A DNA stretch of 64,000 bases, from the NCBI GenBank assembly GCA_004154925.1, contig QJNS01000040.1, forward strand, positions 62,001 through 126,000. Direction: 5' to 3'. The position numbers were made by a program, and so were the translations under genes. The number at the start of each line of letters is the position of its first letter. Position 1 is the stretch's first letter. Source of the stretch: Monosporascus cannonballus. Taxonomy: Eukaryota; Ascomycota; Sordariomycetes; Xylariales. Positions 48,711 through 63,062 of the stretch are shown here, piece by piece. The notes below the pieces were generated by a model. The model did no database searches, had not been told where the DNA came from, and saw nothing but the letters and a program-made list of their open reading frames with translations.

Positions 48711-51700
48711 AATTTTTATTTAATAATACTCTTAAACTATAGGGAGCATTTATTATTGTTAAAATATTAACGAATATTGAAAAAACCTATATTTAATAAC
48801 ACTAAACCCGGCTTTAAAGGTTTAAACCGAAATTTTAATAATTTCTTAATTAAATTCGTGTTATTTTATTTTTGAAACTTTTTATTAAACTAAAGCCTAA
48901 ACCGCCGGAGTTGTATAATGGAATAGTAATTTTTGAACTTTTTTACTTTACACGTACGTTTATTTTCGAGTCTTCGTTCTTTTAACGACAAAATAGAATA
49001 AGTTTTGGTTATGAAACGTACTTAACAAAAAACATAATTTAATAATTCCAACCAGTGGTAAAGAATCATGTCGAAAAAGGAGAAGATGGTAAAAAAGGTT
49101 TATTAACGAGACTTTTTCTGTATATATTACTTGGAAAATAAATGACACCATAATTTCTAAAATCAAGATGAAAGGGAGTTCTCGCTATAATAAATCTTTT
49201 ATTTACAACAAAAAAACCAGGTTTGCAGTACGTAATTACCGGTAAAACCCTTATAGTTAAAACCAGATAGGAAAAATAACAAAACCGAGATTTTTTATTA
49301 ATATATTTTATAAAAGATTAAAACATACTATAAAACTTCAAATTATTTAACCGGAATAACCTTTACGTTAAGTAAATATATTACGAAGATAATTAAAATC
49401 GATGACTATTAATTTACAAACTATTAAAAATAATATATTTTACGATTTCATTAAATCCTATTTAATGCCGAAAAAATAAAATACGCTTTTGAGATTTTTT
49501 AACACTATATTAAATTTTATAGAATTCAAAAAGCTTTAATGTACAGACAAAATATCAATATAATATTATAATTATAATAAAATCAGATAAGATTAAAGTA
49601 TTTGCAAGAACCCTCGATAATAGGACAATTAAACCTCCTTTCAAAAAGAAATTAATTAACCCAAACACAAAATTGTTTAAAAGATATAAAAACTGTTAAT
49701 GTAATTCGAGCCAAATGCGGGAGGAATTAGTATATTAAAAGATTGAGCACAAAATCTAAAAAATTAAAATATTAATTCAAACAACGTTAAAAAGATAATA
49801 AAACCGTTATAAAAAGTTAAAGAAATACTAGAAATAGATAAGAATTATTTGTTTTAAAATGCAAAACGAATAGAGCAAAATAAACGCAGTATATTTGGGA
49901 AATACATATACCTAATATATAACAAATACACCAAATCTATTCTTTAACTTATTATTATATATAAAGAATTTAATGCTCCTAATGAAATCGAAAATAATAC
50001 AGTAAATAAATAATCATGTCGATAAGTTCGAATGATCGTCTTTTAAAATAATATCGATAAACGAATAACTTTATAAAGTTAATTAAAAAGAAAGTAATAT
50101 TGGTAACAAATCTTTTTTAGTTTTACGATTAGTATAATTATTAATCCGTAAAAACGTTACTCTAATGTGCCGTAAAAGAGTATTACAAAAACGCTATTAC
50201 AGACCATTAACTTTAATTCATATTTATAATAAATCTTAAAAAATATTTAAAGTAAACATTAAATATTGTATCCGAAGATTTGACTAACTAGACGATAAGT
50301 TATAAGAGGCCTAACAAGATATTATATGTTGCATAAAAAGAATTATGAAATAAAGTACAGAATATTACAATAATTAAATCTAATTAATAAAATTAAAAGG
50401 AAAAATAGGTATATAAAATTAAAAAATAATAACTTGATAAATTATACAAAACACACAAATATAAAGTTAAACAAATTAGAACAGACTTGAAAAGATCATT
50501 AATAAAAAACGGCAAATTAACAAAATGTATATAAATTAAGAACTGTTTAGAAACAAGGCTTTAAATATAACAATTAAAACTGTTAAAAATGTGATAATCT
50601 TAAAAATATATATGGAAACCTATTAATACACCGTACTAATAACTTAGGAAGGTTAAAAGAGAAATTATAATATATTAACTATAAAAATGAATTTAAATAA
50701 ATATCAAAATATAAATTAAAATTATACATAATTACGAGTATTAAAAATGGAAAGGTTGTTTATGATAACCAAACATTTTAACGCGCAATTAATTATTTTG
50801 GAATATTTGTTTAAAATTGATATTAAATAATAAATTTCGATATCGTTTTATTTAAAAATAACGACAAAATATTAAAATTATTATGGATATATTAATATGG
50901 AATTCTAACTAATGGAGAAATTAATAGACTTAGTTTTATTTTGTATTTTATAGACAAATGAAGAAATTAAAATTTTAATATTTAATTACAAATAGCAATC
51001 AGTGCGGATATAAGGATAGGATAAATAACAGATTACTGAAAAAAATAGAAAGAAAAAGATTGAAAAAAGCATAATATATTAGTATTATTATTAAAGCCAA
51101 ATTCAGGTAAATAAATAGGAATCAAGAACCGGATCTTTAGATATTCAAATATTTAACTAATATATTTATCAAGTATCATTAAAAAACAGCATTTTTAAAA
51201 GCACAATTAATACGAAAATAGTAAAACATAATATATAATACTACGATATAATTTTAAATGATGGTGTATTTATAAATTTATAATATATTACTAACCTTAA
51301 GACAAACGAATTATGTAAATTCAAAAATTATCTAAAAGATCGATTGTAAAAGAGATAAATATATATTTCGAAGTTATTTATAAATTACTCTATATTCTTC
51401 GTATTTAAAGAATAACCCAGAAACACATATAAATAATTATCAATAATTAAATATTAACACGTTTTTAAACTATCAAATTAAAGAAACCATTATATAAAAT
51501 GAAATGATTATAACATTTGATTTGAAAAATAAATCGAAATTTATTAAGATATAAAACATAAAAATAAAAATAAAATTTAAAATAAGTTACGAAAGTTTAA
51601 ATACTTAGTTACGTTAATCAGATGTATGAACGTATTAATCATACTTTTAACAAATAATACATTATATATCATGATATTATTTCGCTATTTTTGTCATATA

Positions 51701-53775
51701 TTACTTTAATAATATTTCTATTTCTTCGAACCTAAAAGACACATATAAAAATAAGTTTATAAGATTTTTAAGTTGTATAAAACGTTATATTATTAATTGA
51801 TTTAACAGGCTTTTAATTTTATAAGTAGAAAATAAAATATTTACTATAAAGGCTTATTTTGAAATATATTAAAATATATCTTATAAACATTATGATAATT
51901 ATAAAATGATAAACCTTCATAATAGTGAAATAATATATATATTTTATACATTGTTCAATTGTTATAAGACATATTTACAAAGTTTTAATAAAGTTATTAT
52001 CAATAATACAAAATCTTTGAAAAGATTAAAATATAATTATTAACGAATTAGTAATAGTTATACGTAGTTTAATACATTGTGTTAAATTAAAAACCGATAT
52101 TTCGGGTAATACGTTAAATACGGTAATCGTATTACGAAATAATTAAGATAAATTATATATTATTATATTTTCTTTCTATAAATTAAATAGAATTTAATTT
52201 AATAACGTTATTGTAACCAAGGTGTTTATTTTTAATAGTATTGTTTTTTTGAAAATGTAAATATACTTTTAATGAAAACTTTTATTAAGGTAAAGTTTAT
52301 GCAAATTATACAAGGTTTGATCGTTTTATTACGATTAAAAAATTCGTAAAATAATAGTTATAATACGTGAGAAAAAAACGAATTCGATTTCGTTAGTATT
52401 TACAAAACTAATTTTAAAATGTGACAAAAGTAACATTTTAAATTATGAGCGTAATGGAGAAAGAAATTAATTTAAATTAATTATATAGTTTTTGATATTA
52501 TTTTAAAAAGTGCATTTATATTTACGGCAAAGCGCATTAATATTTAATACATATAAAGAATAATTATATAAATATATAAATATTTATACAATTTTAAAAC
52601 GGTTTGAATATATTTTATATTTTTCTAAATTACAAATAATCTTTAAAGGAATGCAATGATAATATATTATCTATAATATAACCAAAACATAATGATCTAT
52701 ATTTTGTACAAAATGATAATTATTATAATTTTTTAAAAATATAAATTGTTATTGTTTTAATCGTATTAATACATTTTTTTATTCTAATATTTAACAATAA
52801 AAATATATTATTATAATAATTGCGTTAGTAATAATAAACGTATAAAAAGATGTCTTTTTTTAAAACAATGTTAATATCCAATAAATTATATATATATTTT
52901 TACCCTACTACTTTTAATTTATACGAATTATTATATAGAACCCACTTTAAGAAAGGAATAGCGCTTATTTTTAAGTTTTTATAAATACTTGTAATATAAA
53001 TCGAGCTAAGCTTTAATTTATTTCACATATTTGAATTTTAAATAAAAGCATAAACGAAATAATTAAACATTAAAACTGTTTTTACGAGAGTATATTAATT
53101 TTATATAACATAATGAAGTTACAATTTGTGTTTCGTCTTATCATGATATAATGTTAATAATAATCAAACTATTTAAAATATTTTAATGAACCTAAATATT
53201 AATTTTATAGGTAATGTTTGTAGAGATATATATCATAAATCTATTACCGTTAAAACTTTATTTATATTAAATTAATTTCAATAAGTATGTACAAAACTAA
53301 AATTCAAATTCAAATTTATAGATGACTAATTAAATAAATGATATAATCTCATATATTAAAAGAATGGTGTTTGAAAAAGATATACTTTATTTGATTATGG
53401 AAAATATTTAAATAAAACACAAAGCAAAAACTTTTTATCAAATATATTAATTTAAAAATAATTAATAATGAAGAATTTAACCAATAATTATCAATTAAAC
53501 CTTTTTCTTAAATGTAAACTTCATTTTCTTTATATTTTCTTTCTCAAATTAATAACAACTATTTTTAAGGTTTCAAAAAAATAAAATAATGTATAAGTAA
53601 TATACGTAATGATATACGAAATAAAAATAAACTCTTTAATATACGAGGAAAAACGTATTTATTTAATATTTAATGAAATAAAAAATTATTCGGGTTTCGA
53701 AAACAGCTAGAAATCGAGCAAAAGTCTTATAAACGTTCAACGTTTGTTAAAAGACTTGGATTAACGGTGCCGGAA
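48711..53775 (+). pseudogene. gag-pol relic of A4
   Basis: It aligns with A3 along its length. The RT active site region is near 51,675-51,720. The end of the chromodomain is readable at about 53,690-53,770 as SLINVQRLLKDLD, matching LISAQRLLKNF of A3. All frames are strongly eroded. Confidence 0.65.
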
Positions 53776-53814
53776 ATAAAAGCGCCTTAATAAAAATTAT
53801 AAAATATAAACAAA

Positions 53815-54340
53815 TCAACGGTTTTTACTTTGGGTTAATTAATTACTACGGGTATTAACGTAACTAAAGGAGTTATGGCTTTAATTTATTTTTTTAACAT
53901 TTTAGCTTATTTAGTTTTTTTTAAAAAACACTTAAATCCTTTCGAATAGTATTTGAATTTTATAATAAATTATAATTTCTTTTGCTTTTAAAACTTGCAA
54001 AATCTTACTAGCATTTACGTTATTTCTTTCTTAACTGTTTTTGAAATTAGCTTCCGCTTTAAAGTAATTAAAAATAAAAGTTTTAAATTAAAAACAATTT
54101 AGACTCGATGAACTTTGTAAAAGCTTTAATAATAGTATATTTTAATAATGAAAAAATCAACAATAAAAATACGATAAAAATATATTTGATTGAATATATT
54201 AAAAAGAATAAACAAACTTACGCCACTAAATATAATAAATATGCTCAAATTATTACGTTCTTTAATCTTGCGACTAATTCTTTCAATATATCTAAATATT
54301 ATAAATAATAAAAAACGAAGTTCAGGACGAAAGTGATGGA
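53815..54340 (-). pseudogene. antisense accessory ORF of family A element (A4 copy)
   Basis: The C-terminal trace IPVVIN-stop-PKVK at about 53,825-53,860 on the minus strand corresponds to IPAINWSTVN of A1, with the Trp codon now TAA. The rest is poorly readable; the 97-codon open stretch at 54,126-54,419 is in an AT-rich shadow frame. Confidence 0.35.
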
Positions 54341-55299
54341 AAAAGAAAACCATATTACAATGTAACAAACCGCGGATTCCAGAAATCAATGACAATAAGA
54401 ATTCTCCAAAAAAATGCAATTATATAATAACTCGATATAATTTATCGTAAAACAATTAAATTATAATTCGAAAGGATGTATTATAAAACTATCAAAACCG
54501 AGTTCGACAAAATTTAGGGTAAAGCAATCAAACTCTAACTTAATAAGAACTATAAAAATAAGAATATATGAACATATTTATTTCCATAATTAAATAATAT
54601 CAGCTTATAATAATACTTCGTTATCCAAAATATCCTTAATATTACAAAACGTAATCAATTCTTATATTTATTACTGAAAATCCTACAATATTTCTGCCTA
54701 TATAAACGTGTATAACTTACGTTTTATAGTTAATTAACCCCTAGCCGTAAAATTTAACATATTATTAAACCTGAATTGTACGGATTTATATTCCTAATAA
54801 TATCGCAAAAATCTGAGGAATAAAATAATTTAATTCGCTGGATATTATTAAAAGTATTTTAAATTACTATATTATATATTATAAATTAATATTATTTATA
54901 ATGGTTAACTTTTCACCAATTAATAAACCCAAGTAGTACGGGTTTATTTTGTTAGAAATACTATAAAAATCAAAGCAATAAAATAATTTAATTATGTTTC
55001 GTAATGCCAAGGGTGTTTAGGTGACGAAATTGTCTCATAAGCTGATATTATTTAAATTGTAGATTTAACGAACGTATATATCTGATTTATAATTTAAAAA
55101 ACTTAAACAGTTTAACACATTAAATTTCTTAAGCTCTTAGTAATGTTTATAAAATCTAAGATGTTAAAAGCTTTAAAAGGCTTTCTTTTATTACGTAATT
55201 AATATTCGTATCGGGTTTAGCTTCTTTTTATCTCGAACGTCTTAAAGCTCGCTAAAATTATTAAATCACAATACGATTTTCTTTTCTCTTAAAATTTCG

Positions 55300-55846
55300 A
55301 CTTAAAAAATTTACTTTATTAGCTCTTTTTTTCGTTATTTTACCATATCTTGTTGTTTTAAAAAAAAAAACTCGTTCGCGCAGAAGTATTAACGCTTCTT
55401 TTGGTAAAATAAATTGTCAGTTGGGGTTGTATTATACTTCTAGACTTCCGTTATAATAAGAAAAACATGGAATATTAGATTTTTCGAAATTTGAGAAACT
55501 ACGAATAATATATTCGTTTTAGCGCTTTGAATAATATTTTTGGACTATCAAAAGTTAAATACGAAAAATTTCGTAATAAAAATCGTTTAAAACATAAAAG
55601 AACAAGCAAGTTTGAAAAATATTACGCACTAGTATTAATAAATTAAATCGTTTTTAACAATAATAATTTGTTTTTCGATATCGGAATAAAAAGGTGTTTC
55701 GTCGTAATATTAAAATATCGAAACGATAAAAGAATTTGAACGTTTTGAGCGAAAATAATTAATAATCGAAATAATCGCCTTATTACTAGTTTTAGCCTTT
55801 TTCGACTAGGCTAACTTTAATATTATAAACTGGTTAATCGTTAACT
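55300..55846 (+). pseudogene. antisense accessory ORF of family A element (A5 copy)
   Basis: Readable parts on the plus strand are LDYQKLNTKNFVIKIV, IETIKEFERFERK and the C-terminus NIINWLIVN (55,820-55,846), which lines up with INWSTVN of A1. The stop codon after it is not present (TTA instead of TAA). Confidence 0.5.
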
Positions 55847-58800
55847 TAAAGTTCCGTAAAGCGTTTTCGATATTATTAATAAAAGTTTTTAAATAGACGT
55901 TGAGTATTTATGAGATTTTTGGCGAATTGCTAAATATTTTTAGAATTCGAATACCATTTTTTATTTATTTAAGGATTAGATACGTTCATTCTCTTTATTT
56001 ATATAGAATTGTTTTTTTATTTCGTTCGCACCTCTAAGTTTTAGTTTTACATTATTTTGCCTCCTATAACCTCTAATAATATCCGCTGTTAATTTAAATA
56101 AGAAAACATAAATATGGGATAAAATTTAAATTTTGGCAGAAATCGTTATTAATAATTATCTTTGAAAATGATCTTAGTAATTTTATATGGGCTAAGATAT
56201 AGGAAATCCTATGTTCTACTGTATATTCTTTTACATAATTTTTATAATAAGCTAGAGTATTTTGCCTTTATCCAGAGCAAATATTTTTTCATTTTTTTCT
56301 CTTCTAATATTTGCTTATTTAAATACATACGAATTTTAACGTGAATTTGATTTTTGCGTATAATAGTTTAGCTATTTTATTTTAAATATTATTTATATAT
56401 TAATAAATGTATTATCCTCGTATTTGTAAATGTTAAAGGCAAAATTAAATTTTACATTTATTAAGATTCTTTCAATATTTATGAAATAATTAGTAATATA
56501 TCGCAATTACTAAAAATGATTTTATAATTTAATTGCTTTATACTTGTTAATATTATATCGTACATTAACTTTTATATTTGGTTGCTAGAATTTAATTAGC
56601 GATTTCTTTAGATTTTAAATATATAAAATAGTTTCTAAATTGAATCCATAAATATCCTAAAGCTTTATTAATATGTTAAAATAAAGGTAACATTTTAAGA
56701 AGTATAATCTCGAAAAATCTACGTTTGATTTATTTAATATATATATTCTCGAAATTAAATACAAATTTGAAAGACTTGTAATATATCGATAATTACAAAA
56801 TTACTCTCGCAACATATTTTTTTTATTAAACTTCAGACACCAGATAAGGTATATATTATTTTACTACGGCTTTACTATAAACGTTATCTTTTAAGATATA
56901 TTTTAAATTATTATATTTATTTTAAAAGAATATTAAACACTTTTGAATCGATTTAACTATTTTTAAATCTTTATTTATTTATATAATTAATATTAATATA
57001 TATATACTATTAATCTTATTTAGTATTTCGGTGATAGTTTAATTTATATAATTTTTCAAATTTTAATATATTATAGGTGTAGCTCTTAATTTCTTAATAT
57101 ATACTATAAGGTACAACTTATATTAACCCCATTTGATATCAGTATATGTATTATTTAGCATAATATCAAAACTATATAATTAATTTCTATCATTCTTTTT
57201 TAAAATTTAGTTTCTTATTTAAGTTTTTCTCTTATCGCTTTTACGCCTTTTTTATAAATAATAAGTAAATTAAAATTCGTCATCTTTTTACGTATGTTAT
57301 TTATCGTGCCAAAATTTCTGTAGTTATAATAAAACGGATAAGATTTAACAAGTTATATCAACTATAATTTAACGACTTTTGTTGTTTTTGAAACAATCCT
57401 AATTTCAAAAACCTATAATAGTTGTAAACTTTGTATTTCAAAAAACCAAGTCAAATTGAGTTTTTTTTAATTTATAACAAAGAAATGTAATAAATATATA
57501 TTTTTATTTTTATCCGTTTACTCTTCGATATTTATGTGTAACATATAATTCGAACTATCTGTTTTCAATTCAAAAAAACATATTAAATCATATATAATTA
57601 ACATCGTTTTATTTTTAATTATATTTTTTAGTTTCTATAATGTTATTCCTTTTCTTATATTTATTGAAGATTTGCTTTAAACAATATTAACAATTATTAT
57701 ATTATTATCTTGATATTTTTATAACATTTGTTTTAATATATTTTAAATATTTTAGTTCTTTTTTATCAAGCGCAAAAACCTTTATAATTATATTATATAC
57801 ATACCTTTTGTGTTTTGTAAAAAATAGTGATATTATGGGAAGAATATACAATACAGGCATTAAAACACTTTCACAATATAAAACATATTAATATTTAAAA
57901 GGCTATTATTTCGTGCCTAAATTCTAATAATACAACTAAATATTTAAATAATCTGTATTTCGTTTTAAAGGTTATTTTCATTTCTATTTCTTTTGAATTT
58001 CTAAACACTTTATCCGTTTCTAAAGTTTAATGTTCTTAATTATTTAGTTCTTTAAACTCGATTTTGATTTCCACATTTTAGAGGTATTAATATTTCGTTT
58101 TTGACTGCAATGTCGTTTAATTAAGCTTCATTAATTATCTATCGTACATTTCTATTTATAAAAAATAAAAAATATAAAGAGCTTCACGGAAGATATCACG
58201 AATGAAATTTAATTTTTTGTTGCCGATTTTATAAATACCTGTTGAAAGTAAATAATATTTTCTATTAAAAGTTTAAATTTTGTAAAACTTCGTAAATACA
58301 TCTTTTACTTTAGTTATCTCGTATTCTGATTTATTATAATTGGATAATTTCGTTTTAAACCTTGAGTTTAAAAATTTAATTATATTTATATCTCTATGTG
58401 TTCATATTAAGAAAATATTCTTAATATATCTGTTATTAATACAAAGTATTATTTAATCATCTAAATTTTCATCACAGTACTAACAGTATGTTTTAATTTG
58501 TTTAAATATTTAATTTTTTTATATCTTTTAGTTATAAGTAATAAAATATTTATTATATTTCTGTAGTAATATTTCTTATCATAGGCGGTTAAATATTAAA
58601 ATCTAAATTTTAATATTTTATACTGTTAAATTATTCTATTGATAAAAAACTTAGATTAATATATCCATAACGTTTCTAAAATTATGTCGTAATTTCTGAA
58701 TATATTAACATTATAATTAATTATTTAAATGTTTTAAATTAAAAATCTTGAAATAATGAACTTGGCATTTAACTTTTGGTTCATCTTAATGAAAATTTTA

Positions 58801-59882
58801 TATCTTAATATTTCTAATGAAACAACATTTTAATTTAATTTTTGTAAGAATTTAAACCTTTTATTTACTTTTGAAATCCCTTTTTGGAAATTCTATTTAA
58901 TTTCTTTATTCTTTGTTACGTTGCGGTATTTTTATAAATGCCCCTTTAATTATTTTTGGAATTCGTTAAAAAGTATGTATATATTTATATATAATATATT
59001 GAGTTATTCTATTTATCCTCTTTGTAAACATATTTAATCATTTTTAATATCCTTTTTATATAACTAATTTGTTTAATTAGTATTTAACGTTTTATTTTAT
59101 TACGTCGGTCTTGGCCGTTTACATCTTTCAGATCATAATGTTACCTTTTACTTTAATACTTTTTATTCCTTTAAACCTTTGTAATTAATAATAATTAAGG
59201 TTGAAGCCTTATAATAATTTTGAGGCAATGTATTTTACGAGATATTAAATTAACCTTTTTATTAATTCATAATTATAATACTTATTAAAATATAAAAAGG
59301 CTTCCTGTAATTCTTTTCTTCGATTAACGTTTTTAAATTATTGCTTTATTAATAGTTATCTTAAGCGGTAATTGTTCGAAACTATCGATACTATGGTCTA
59401 TTGACTTTGCTTTTTCGGGTTTGTTTAAAAGAATAATGTTCTTTTTAGATATATATATGATGTGTTAATATAGAAACGTTTTTCATTGGTGATATATTAC
59501 ATATTTTTGTTATTGATAATATCGAGCGTACATTTCTCGGTACTGAATGGATATTCTAGGATAAATAATTTCTATTTATTTATAATAGTTACGTATTAAT
59601 TTTTGAAAACCTTTTATTATCTTCTAAACAGCTTTTAAAATAACTTCTTGTCTTTTAGTATTTCGCATTAAAGAGTCTATCGGAATAATCTATATTTATA
59701 TTAAATATAATGTATATTAATCTCTCAATATTTTTTATCGCATAGTTTCGTATTAAAACTAATTAATTACTTTTTTGAAATAAACATCGAAACATTTTAT
59801 AGTTTAAATCATTATATATATTTCGATAATATCTTCATTGAGTACAATGAAGATATTAAACTTAACTTTTATTTTTATACTA

Positions 59883-61708
59883 ACCTCGGACCCTACTTAA
59901 TAAATTACCCCAGTTATAAATTAGACTTTTCTTTATCACAATAACCATTTCTTATATCAGGATTCTGCGATAAATCCATAACCCTTTATACAATGAATTT
60001 CAAGTGAATATGGTTAATTTCGACCGTAAGCGCATAATTTAGGATGCTAAGAACTTTATTGCGAAATGTGGTTTCGAAGCCTTGACGAACGGGCGATTCG
60101 AAATATCACAATTAACCCTATTTCACCGCGTCCATAACATTAAACCGCGTTCCGAAGTCCAAAGTAACGCGCGTAAATTATCGGATCTAAAAAAAAATAT
60201 ACTTATTAATTGGATATTATATAAAAAAGCATGCGGTCGCGCCCCTATAAAGATCCAGGTCCATCAAATAGTAGAAGACCTCCTGGGCTCTAAAAGGTCC
60301 GTCGGGAAAAATTAGGTTAATCGCTTTATTGTACGCTATAACAAGATATATATGAAAAAAAGGCGAATTATGCCACGGGACCGCCTAAAGGTACGTAATT
60401 ATAATGACATCCGCAAGTTTTTTTCATTCCTCGCCGCCGTTCGAACCAAATACAAAAATAAGCTTACGAACGAATATAATATAAATAAAAGGGGCGTCCA
60501 AAAAAGAAAAGAAGCTAATAAAACGGTTATAAGATTTTCGAAAACGGCTCGCGCAAAATTTGGAAAATCGGGAGGAACGTTCTAAATATTTATTTTCGAA
60601 TATATCGGTTTCACATACGGGATAGAAATGGCCGCATATATATTTAGTAATTCTATGGTTTAAAAATAATAACTATCGGAATATATCGAAAAAGAAAAAT
60701 ATATGCTAATTTTGAAAAAGTAAAAAAATAATATTATGGCGTTAAAATATTTAAAATCCCTATTTTTCTAAATATTAAACTGTATTTCTATAATAATTAG
60801 CAGTTATTTATCTTAAATAACTATATCATATACGTATCCCCTGCTTTTATATAGAAATACTTTAACAATAAAATCGCTCTTATATATTTTTCGTATTATT
60901 TTAATTATATCTTTTAGGTATTCGGCGTTACCGTATTTTCCGTATTTAAAAAGAAATATCGTATCGTTTTGCAAAAGGCCGGTAAACTATTCGTGATAAT
61001 TCTTGAATATAAACGCCATATGTTAAAAACGTATTACAAAACTGCCAAAATCGCTTTTACTAATAAAAACAGCAAAGTTAGATAACGTTATACCGGCTTA
61101 TTTCCATTTTGACCCGAAATAATACTAAAATATTCCGAAATAGCAACATAATTAACCACTAAGCCGAAAATACCCCTAGAACACATAATTAATAATCATA
61201 ACAAAATTATATATATTTTTATAAGGCCGTAAAGTTGCAGGAAAACGTAGAAACAGGTTTACATAATTAGGCGAAAACGTTTTGTAATATCCCGAAGGTA
61301 ATAATTAAAATTATTAAAGGGCTTAATAATCTTAATTTCGAAAACATTGTTTTGGCTTATAATAATCAACTCCTACATATTAAATTCGAAAAATATAAAA
61401 GTTATAAATGCCAAATTATTATTAAATAACCAAATAAGGTATTTAGGAATTTATCAAATATTAGGTCGGTTAAGAATAAGAATATTAAACGTTTAAAGCC
61501 GATAAAAGCTAATAATTAGGTTCTAATTAATAATTATATTAAAAGATAACTTACTAAAGAAAGACAGCGAAAATATTAATAGTTTAAATAGTTTCATTTT
61601 TTTAACAAATAAGTTATTACGTTACTAAAAGACATTGAAACATAGAGGTTATTATCAATTTATATCTGGTTTGGCTATTTATTACTAGGGTAGTTCATTA
61701 GGTGAGGT
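59883..61708 (+). mobile_element. Fot1/pogo-type DNA transposon (about 1.83 kb) nested in A5
   Basis: Ends are imperfect inverted repeats of about 35 bp: ACCTCGGACCCTACTTAATA at the left and, read from the right, AACCTCACCTAATGAACTAC, both continuing to a CCCYAG...ATAAAT-type segment. The left flank is TA; the right flank is TTTA, so a TA duplication is possible but off by one base. Size and gene content fit the Fot1 group of the Tc1/mariner superfamily. Confidence 0.75.
60010..61440 (+). pseudogene. Fot1/pogo transposase, RIP-damaged
   Basis: From ATG 60,010 a single frame runs to 60,585 with only two stops (TAG at 60,040 and TAG at 60,313). It has a Psq/CENP-B-type DNA-binding part (LINWILYKKACGRAPIKIQV, then SKRSVGKN-stop-VNRF, where the family has Trp at the stop). 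NEYNINKRGV corresponds to the NMDEKG motif at the first catalytic Asp of DDE pogo transposases, here changed to Asn. Beyond 60,585 the frame is broken; KTAKIAFTNKNSKVR and YTGLFPF with PEIILKYSE (about 61,030-61,135) match the C-terminal TGLxPFNPExVL region. It must be inactive because the key acidic residue and several codons are lost. Confidence 0.8.
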
Positions 61709-63062
61709 TTAAGATGAAATCGTTATCAACTTTAGAAGTTTTGGCGTTATATTATATAATATAAATATTATATCTTGTTTTCTCCCTTAATTTATTTATT
61801 TTTTATTATAGTTTAAAATATATTAAATCTTTTTCATAGAGCGCTTGTATAATTTATTAACAATATTAAAAACCTATATAATATTCTTATTTAAACGATT
61901 CAGTCTCAAATATTTAATTATCATATTTTTAATAATCATTTTTTAATCTATGTTAAAAAAATAGTAATTAAAATATAGTCTCTCCTACCTATTTACCACG
62001 TTTTAATTATCAGTTTTCGAAAAATAATACCATATTTCGAAATTCATCTTTGTTATTATAACTATAATATTTGTTATATTCCCATTCATTTTTCGTCCAA
62101 GGTTTTGCAATTAATTTTTATCTTTCTTTCGAAATTTAGATAATCGTACAACGAAATTTAATAACCCTTTTCTTATAGGTTTTAACGTTTTTAAATAATT
62201 TCTTATTATTTAATTAAATTGTTCTATAATACTGCCCCTTAAGAAATATTATAACGAATATTCTGATTTTAAGTGTGTTCCAATACTACAAACGAAAATA
62301 CATTAACTTTGATCCAAACAATCTTTAAACATTCCTTTCGTTACAATTATATCTTTTTAGTTTTCTACTTTAAATTAATAATACCATTTAAACTACTTAT
62401 TATTGAATTAGCAAGCTGTTAAATTTATCTTATTAAATCTTTTAATTTTAACTTAAAATAATATACTAATGACGAATTAACTACTAATAAAATATTTAAT
62501 TGAAAAGATTGTTCTTAAATTCTAGCAGTATTATTAACCAAGAATTTATCATATATATTAGCTAAACGTTTTGCGAATTAATAAACACGAATCGTACGGA
62601 TTTATCTCAAAAGGTTAACTTAAAAATGTAAATAACAAAATAATTTAATAATATTATATAACACAATTTTTTTTAAAGAATGAAATTATATGTGAAGCTA
62701 TAATTATATAAATTATAGATCTAACTCACATATATATCTTATTTAAAGCTTAAAAAGCTTAAGATACTAAAATCTCTGAGAGTCTAAAGCGCCTTACATA
62801 AGCAGGACTTATGTTAGATTTATCTTTTTCTTACCCTAATCGTCTCTTGTTCCGCTAAAACTATTAGATCTTAACATTATTTAAGTTATAAAAGGTAACA
62901 AACGTATTTATATATTAAGATATATTTATAGTTAAACTTTATTTATTCGATTATTTATCGGCTGTGGTCGAATTAACCGTATTCAACTATTAATTAAAAG
63001 GAGTTGAACTGACTTCGTTTATCTAAATTTTTTCACGAAATTTTCTATTAACGTTGGACATA

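Larger units (their letters stand above)
48369..54752 (+). mobile_element. Ty3/gypsy family A element A4, plus strand, nested in the LTR of A6
   Basis: LTRs at 48,369-48,703 (approximate end) and 54,353-54,752; flanks TTTAA at 48,364-48,368 and 54,753-54,757. The LTR starts are TATTACGATATAA and TATTACAATGTAAC. The right LTR has a second copy of a unit of about 65 bp (CTCGAYARAATTTA...TAAAGCAATYAAA) that occurs once in the left LTR. Orientation of gag-pol: plus. Confidence 0.7.
55900..62550 (-). pseudogene. gag-pol relic of A5, interrupted at 59,883-61,708
   Basis: The minus-strand domains follow the order of A1 (chromodomain near 55,900-56,040, then integrase and RT toward the right). No single motif is intact. 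The Fot1/pogo element lies in the gag-proximal part. Confidence 0.55.
54897..62876 (-). mobile_element. Ty3/gypsy family A element A5, minus strand, nested in the LTR of A6 and carrying a Fot1/pogo element
   Basis: LTRs at 54,897-55,273 (starts TATAATGG, ends CACAATA) and 62,554-62,876 (starts TATATTAGC, ends ATCTTAACA). The flanks are TTATT at 54,892-54,896 and 62,877-62,881. The left internal sequence has the accessory frame and chromodomain end; the right internal edge (TATTATTAACCAAGAATTTA at 62,530) matches the gag-side edge of A1. Without the Fot1/pogo element it is about 6.15 kb, so some internal loss is likely. Confidence 0.75.

Noticed and set aside
62554..62876. Tandem A5-A6 array sharing one LTR
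   Set aside because: TTATT flanks both sides of A5, and the sequence at 62,882 onward continues the split A6 LTR, so nesting explains it better.
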